Positions 61,821-64,000 of a DNA stretch of 64,000 nt are shown here, piece after piece (within the stretch, counting starts at the first letter, position 1; each line of letters opens with the position of its first letter). The position numbers were made by a program, and so were the translations under genes. This stretch comes from Polyangiaceae bacterium. GTDB lineage: Bacteria; Myxococcota_A; Polyangia; Polyangiales; Polyangiaceae. The notes under the pieces are model-generated. The model ran no database searches. It saw only the letters and a program-made list of their open reading frames with translations, and was not told where the DNA came from. The stretch is from assembly GCA_020633235.1 (NCBI GenBank), contig JACKEA010000002.1:806001-870000 (forward strand), written 5' to 3'.

Positions 61821-62526
61821 CGCTGGCTACCGGCAGCTCCAGCTCGAACACGTTCTTGCCGTTCGAGGAAGCGACGCGCAGCACGCCACCGGCGAGCTCC
61901 GCGGAGCGGCTCGCGGCATACAGTCCGAGACCGTAGCTGTAGCGCGAGCAACCGTCGCGCTTGGCGGTGAGCTGCCCCACCAGGGAGAGCGCCACTTCTT
62001 CCCCGCCCTCGGGGATCGCCAGGCCGGAATCCTCCACGCGCATCACGCATTTCGACGCGTCCGCGGAGAGCCCCACGGTCACCTTGCCGCTGCCTCCCGC
62101 GTGCTGGATCGCGTTGCGCACCAGGTTGGACAGCGCCGTCGCCGCTGCGCCGGCATTGACGGCGAGCCACGGGCTCTTGTCCGGAGGGACTTGCTCCACC
62201 ACGAGCGTCACCGCGTGGCTCTTCGCCAGGTCGACATGCTGAGCGCGCGCTTCGTCCAGCAGATTGTTGGCGGAGACTCCGTCCCGACCCAGGGTTTCGC
62301 CCCGTAGGCTGCGAGCGAACACGTCCAGGTTGTCGATGATCCTGAGCAGCGTGTCGCACGACACCGAAGAATCAGCCAGCGCTTCCCGGGCGTCGTCGTC
62401 CAGGGTCGCGTCCGAGCTGGCAACGAAGCCGAGATTCGAGCGCAACGCCGACAGCGGATTGCGGAGATCGTGAGCAAACAGGCCGAGGATGGCCCCCAAT
62501 TCCGTCGGTTCGAGCGTGTCCGTCAC
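61816..62526 (-). CDS. histidine kinase, minimal (HisKA-HATPase)
   Basis: A 236-residue kinase core with GTG start. The H-box LFAHDLRNPLSALRSNLGFV puts the phospho-His at about residue 19. The ATPase part has NLVRNAIQHAG (N-box), VEDSGLAIPEG and the G-box YSYGLGLYAASRS. The D-box glycine DxGxG is partly altered (EDSGLA), so activity may be low. No sensor domain or membrane helix is attached, so input must come from another protein. The lipoprotein gene upstream ends about 80 nt away. Confidence 0.85.
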   Translation of the reverse strand: MTDTLEPTELGAILGLFAHDLRNPLSALRSNLGFVASSDATLDDDAREALADSSVSCDTLLRIIDNLDVFARSLRGETLGRDGVSANNLLDEARAQHVDLAKSHAVTLVVEQVPPDKSPWLAVNAGAAATALSNLVRNAIQHAGGSGKVTVGLSADASKCVMRVEDSGLAIPEGGEEVALSLVGQLTAKRDGCSRYSYGLGLYAASRSAELAGGVLRVASSNGKNVFELELPVASE

Positions 62527-62604
62527 ACTCGGCTCATAGCGAAGTCGGGAGGGCTCGCCAAGGGGCGGTTCCGCGCCGTCAAAACCCAGAAGGATATTCG
62601 GATG

Positions 62605-63570
62605 TCAGGGCAGCGTCAGGGCGCGCTGCTCCCCACGACGCAGGGCCGTTCGCACCAGGGCATCGCGCCGAGCCAGCACTTCTTCCACCTGCTTGGGTGT
62701 GAGCAACAGCGTGCCACGAGGTGATCGGAGCGCCGCTTCCAGCTTCTCGCGACCGAGGGCACGCAGCGCGTCGACCAAGCGCTTGGACCAGTGCAGATGG
62801 CGGCTCAAGCGCGCCAGCGGATCGCCCACGCGACCATCCAATCCCTTGGCAGAAAAGACGTCGTTGTCTTCCACACCCAGGATGCGCCCGGCGCCTTCGT
62901 CGAAGAGCACCGGGCCGCGGATCAGGTTCTCCACCAGGTAGTCCACGGCCAAGAGCGACTGGTAGGACGCCAGCAGCCGCGCGTCGTCGTCCTTGGGAGC
63001 TTCCGTCGTCATCAGCTTCGTCTCCCAACGTCCGGTGATGTTGCCGTCGCTGGCGTCTCCCAGATCCACCCGTCGTAGCTTTTCTTTGGGCAGGTGCAGG
63101 AGCGCCGCCGTCACCGTACCGTCGGCAAGAACCCGAGCGTGATCCCGAACAGCGCGTTTGGCGCGGGGCCCCTTCGCCGCGTGCGCCAGCTCCGCGAGAG
63201 GAATCAGCCGCAAGTCCGTGGGCACTCGGGCGTCCGGCGCCACCAGCCCCGCTACCGCCGCCCAGGCCGTGGGCGCTTCGGGTGCCAGCGGCGCCGCTTG
63301 GGTCGCCAAGATCACCCGCACGCGGTCCCCCCCGGAGGTCTCCCCGATCAGCGAGCCATCGCTCTGACCGCTGATCGACGTGAGCTTCAGCGGTGATGTC
63401 TCCTCGGGCTCGACGGGCGTTTCGGCTTTGCTTTTGGGTCGGGGCGCCGCGGAACCACTGGGCACGACGGCCGGGGCGGCACTCGCACTGACCGCCGCTG
63501 CCGGCTTCGTCTCGGAACGGTCGCACGCTGCCGTCAGCGAGAGCGCGAGAAGCACCAGCGCGCCCTTCAC
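62605..63570 (-). CDS. hypothetical lipoprotein, possible degenerate kinase fold
   Basis: A 321-residue lipoprotein with GTG start and LSLTAAC lipobox, then a Pro/Ala/Lys linker to about residue 60. The C-terminal 180 residues contain SLLAVDYLVENLIRGPVLFD and LGVEDNDVFSAKG, loosely like the catalytic and DxN metal-binding motifs of FAM20/HipA-type kinases. The usual nucleotide-binding loop is not evident. Kinase-like ancestry is a guess. It overlaps the alpha/beta hydrolase stop by 4 nt (GTGA), so the two are cotranscribed. Confidence 0.6.
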   Translation of the reverse strand: MKGALVLLALSLTAACDRSETKPAAAVSASAAPAVVPSGSAAPRPKSKAETPVEPEETSPLKLTSISGQSDGSLIGETSGGDRVRVILATQAAPLAPEAPTAWAAVAGLVAPDARVPTDLRLIPLAELAHAAKGPRAKRAVRDHARVLADGTVTAALLHLPKEKLRRVDLGDASDGNITGRWETKLMTTEAPKDDDARLLASYQSLLAVDYLVENLIRGPVLFDEGAGRILGVEDNDVFSAKGLDGRVGDPLARLSRHLHWSKRLVDALRALGREKLEAALRSPRGTLLLTPKQVEEVLARRDALVRTALRRGEQRALTLP

Positions 63571-64000
63571 ACCGCACCGCAGTCGGAAAGAAACTTCTCG
63601 ATTCGAAGGGCCACGAGCTCGTTCTGCTCCAACGGAGCCACGTGGGTGCCGCCCGGCAGCATCACCAGCTCGGCCTGGGGCATCGCGTCCGCCATGCGCC
63701 GCGAGAGCTCGGGCGGCGTGAAGGAGTCGCGATCCCCCGCGATGACCAGGACCGGAATGTCGATGTGGGGGAGCAGATCTTCCGCGGAGTGTTCTCCCGC
63801 GTGCTCCAGCATCTTCACGAACATGGGGAAGTCGATGTGGGCGACATGGCGGAAATAGGGCTCCACGTCCTCCGGCCGTACGGTGCGGGAGTCCAAGTCC
63901 CCCGTGAGCAGCCCTATCTTGAGCGCCATCCGGGGAGGCACTCGGGACCAGAGCGCACGCGCGACCTTCGGGTGATTGGCGCTCAGCTCCCGCAGCCGCG
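63567..64000 (-). CDS. alpha/beta hydrolase, 5' end outside window
   Basis: C-terminal 144 residues of an alpha/beta-hydrolase. The visible part begins RLRELSANHPKVARALWSRV and includes the acid-residue loop IPVLVIAGDRDSFTPPE (Asp) and the catalytic histidine region LVMLPGGTHVAPLEQ. The nucleophile elbow lies beyond base 64000. Spacing and motifs are typical of haloperoxidase or esterase-like members; substrate unknown. The frame runs to the window edge, so internal GTG codons should not be taken as starts. Confidence 0.85.
   Translation of the reverse strand, partial: RLRELSANHPKVARALWSRVPPRMALKIGLLTGDLDSRTVRPEDVEPYFRHVAHIDFPMFVKMLEHAGEHSAEDLLPHIDIPVLVIAGDRDSFTPPELSRRMADAMPQAELVMLPGGTHVAPLEQNELVALRIEKFLSDCGAV

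Overview
The window is a piece of a very GC-rich bacterial chromosome. It is densely packed, with many 1- or 4-nt gene overlaps and several operons. Clear traits are two eukaryotic-like Ser/Thr kinases, many lipoproteins with Ala/Pro-rich linkers, a large Cys-rich surface lipoprotein, multi-sensor histidine kinases, a fatty-acid desaturase/2-hydroxylase pair and many paralogue-poor hypothetical proteins. Together these suggest a myxobacterium (Myxococcota, most likely Polyangiales). That placement is an inference from gene content and style; no rRNA is present. I see no insertion sequence, transposase, integrase, prophage or CRISPR array.

Layout. 1-2.2 kb: threonine catabolism (tdh-kbl). 2.2-6.3 kb: surface lipoproteins, a sugar kinase and a metallophosphoesterase. 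6.3-13.7 kb: a 7.1-kb segment bounded by two 135-bp inverted repeats (134/135 identical) and holding tRNA-Sec, a small UPF0016 transporter, a glycosyltransferase, a HEAT-like protein, an amidase and a hypothetical protein. 13.7-21.2 kb: STAS-like protein, Ser/Thr kinase with TPR lipoprotein, zinc-ribbon/propeller protein, hypotheticals, metallophosphoesterase and MORN-like lipoprotein. 21.3-23.8 kb: lipid desaturase, fatty-acid hydroxylase and a Uma2-type protein. 24.0-28.4 kb: selB followed by two sugar-nucleotide epimerase-like genes and an SMR-type exporter. 28.4-31.3 kb: a minimal nucleotidyltransferase pair, an SDR with a palindromic operator on its start codon, and inosine-guanosine kinase. 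31.4-36 kb: membrane Ser/Thr kinase, fused alpha/beta 2-oxoacid dehydrogenase E1 and a DsbA-like isomerase. 35.9-42.7 kb: Cys-rich lipoprotein, selA, SGNH lipoprotein, sulfatase-like protein and a lipoprotein. 42.7-52.9 kb: M16 peptidase pair, cation/proton antiporter with a likely frameshift, CLC transporter and a two-gene sensor kinase system. 52.9-59 kb: an eight-gene leftward operon from a domain-permuted aconitase through FKBP, DUF1844 and DegP to an ECF sigma factor, an anti-sigma-like protein and a secreted protein. 59-64 kb: LarA-like protein, FGE-like lipoprotein, histidine kinase, lipoprotein and an alpha/beta hydrolase cut by the window end.

The selenocysteine insertion machinery is present except for SelD: tRNA-Sec, SelB and SelA lie about 33 kb apart end to end, separated by unrelated genes. 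I found no selenoprotein gene in the window.

The most unusual signal is a family of short hairpin repeats (core GTTGGTCCGSCGCGRAA or TGTCGGNGCGGCGCGA). They sit 2-52 nt after stop codons, and ten of eleven copies are in the sense direction of the gene just ended. Three of them are embedded in or attached to larger palindromic elements built on the arm TGTCCGAAAAGCGGACA.
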